Program-made: the position numbers and the translations under genes
NCBI GenBank assembly: GCA_018303515.1
Contig: JAGVXZ010000002.1
Span: 1-5,009 of the forward strand
Length of the DNA: 5,009 nt
Direction of reading: 5' to 3'
From: Candidatus Woesearchaeota archaeon
Lineage (GTDB): Archaea; Nanobdellota; Nanobdellia; SCGC-AAA011-G17; GW2011-AR18
Shown here: positions 4,661 to 5,009 of the stretch, piece by piece
How positions within the stretch are numbered: position 1 is the stretch's first letter
How the letters are laid out: the number at the start of each line of letters is the position of its first letter
The notes under the pieces: model-generated
Told to the model about the DNA's origin: nothing
What the model saw: the letters and a program-made list of their open reading frames with translations, nothing else
The model's database searches: none

Positions 4661-5009
4661 ATGATACTTAAGGATGAATTTTTAGGAAAATTAAGAAGAA
4701 GTTTTGGTTTAAACTTATATGAAGTTCGAGTTTGGACTGCTTTACTTTCAAGAGGTGTTTCAACTGCAGGGGAACTTTCTGAAATAGGTGGAGTTCCAAG
4801 GTCAAGAGCATATGATGTTTTAGAATCTTTAGAGAAAAAAGGTTTCATTACAATGAAGTTAGGAAAACCAATCAAATATTTAGCAGTTGAGCCTTCAGAA
4901 GTTGTGGAGAGAGTTAAAAAATTAGTAAAGAATGATGCAGATGAAAATTTGAATAAGTTAGAAGCCTTAAAAGAAAGTGAAGCTTTACAAGAGTTAAATA
5001 GATTACATA
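4661..5009 (+). CDS. TrmB-family winged-helix transcriptional regulator, N-terminal part (runs off the right edge)
   Basis: The visible 116 codons encode a TrmB-type DNA-binding domain. GLNLYEVRVWTALLSRG (16-32) is the leading helix. TAGELSEIGGVPRSRAYDVL (35-54) is the helix-turn-helix with the family's 'VPRSRAYDVL' recognition helix. ESLEKKGFI (55-63) leads into the wing, and GKPIKYLAVEPSE (68-80) closes it. From about 80 onward the sequence is charged and helical (VVERVKKLVKNDADENLNKL, 81-100), likely the coiled-coil dimerisation region. Any C-terminal sugar-sensing domain lies outside the window, so a short HTH-only TrmB relative is equally possible. TrmB-family proteins control sugar transport and central metabolism in several archaea; the targets here are unknown. 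An in-frame TAA at 4640-4642 makes 4661 the first ATG. A weak purine run AGGGG (4645-4649) precedes it by 11 nt. The gene is tandem with lig but separated by 126 bp and a TATA box. Confidence 0.9.
   Translation, partial: MILKDEFLGKLRRSFGLNLYEVRVWTALLSRGVSTAGELSEIGGVPRSRAYDVLESLEKKGFITMKLGKPIKYLAVEPSEVVERVKKLVKNDADENLNKLEALKESEALQELNRLH

Noticed and set aside
4597..4875. A 92-codon minus-strand ORF opposite the TrmB-family gene.
   Set aside because: The plus strand carries an unmistakable winged-helix domain across this region; the antisense frame is open by chance.

Overview
This AT-rich window (roughly 30% GC by eye) reads as a compact archaeal chromosome segment, most likely from a DPANN-type lineage such as Woesearchaeota or Pacearchaeota. 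Three things point there: an archaeal-type ATP-dependent DNA ligase with a PCNA-binding motif, a TrmB-family winged-helix regulator, and archaeal TATA boxes lying about 25-28 bp upstream of start codons that have no convincing Shine-Dalgarno sequence (leaderless genes). The lineage is inferred from gene style only. A bacterial-type aspartyl-tRNA synthetase stands out against this background.

Minus strand, read right to left. A nitroreductase-family flavoprotein (2747-2121) is followed, after a 118-bp gap with its own promoter, by aspS (2001-643). aspS overlaps by 4 bp a YbaK/ProXp-family aminoacyl-tRNA deacylase (646-185). A further TATA box then precedes the first 49 codons of a probable asparaginyl-tRNA synthetase (148 to beyond the left edge). 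The last three genes form an Asp/Asn-tRNA charging and quality-control cluster. The AspRS lacks the GAD domain that bacterial AspRS carries between motifs 2 and 3, and it has a His in the anticodon-binding loop where non-discriminating enzymes have one.

Plus strand. The ATP-dependent DNA ligase (2789-4534) is divergent from the nitroreductase across only 41 bp, so the two promoters interleave. A 126-bp gap follows. It holds a strong TATA box, a possible 16-codon basic leader ORF placed exactly where a leaderless transcript would begin, and inverted repeats, one of which resembles TrmB-family half-sites. The gap ends at a TrmB-family regulator (4661 to beyond the right edge).

No RNA gene, CRISPR array, insertion sequence or obvious defence system was seen. 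Most of the window is housekeeping. The points deserving attention are the minimal bacterial-type AspRS, its coupling to a deacylase and asnS, and the regulatory architecture upstream of the TrmB gene.
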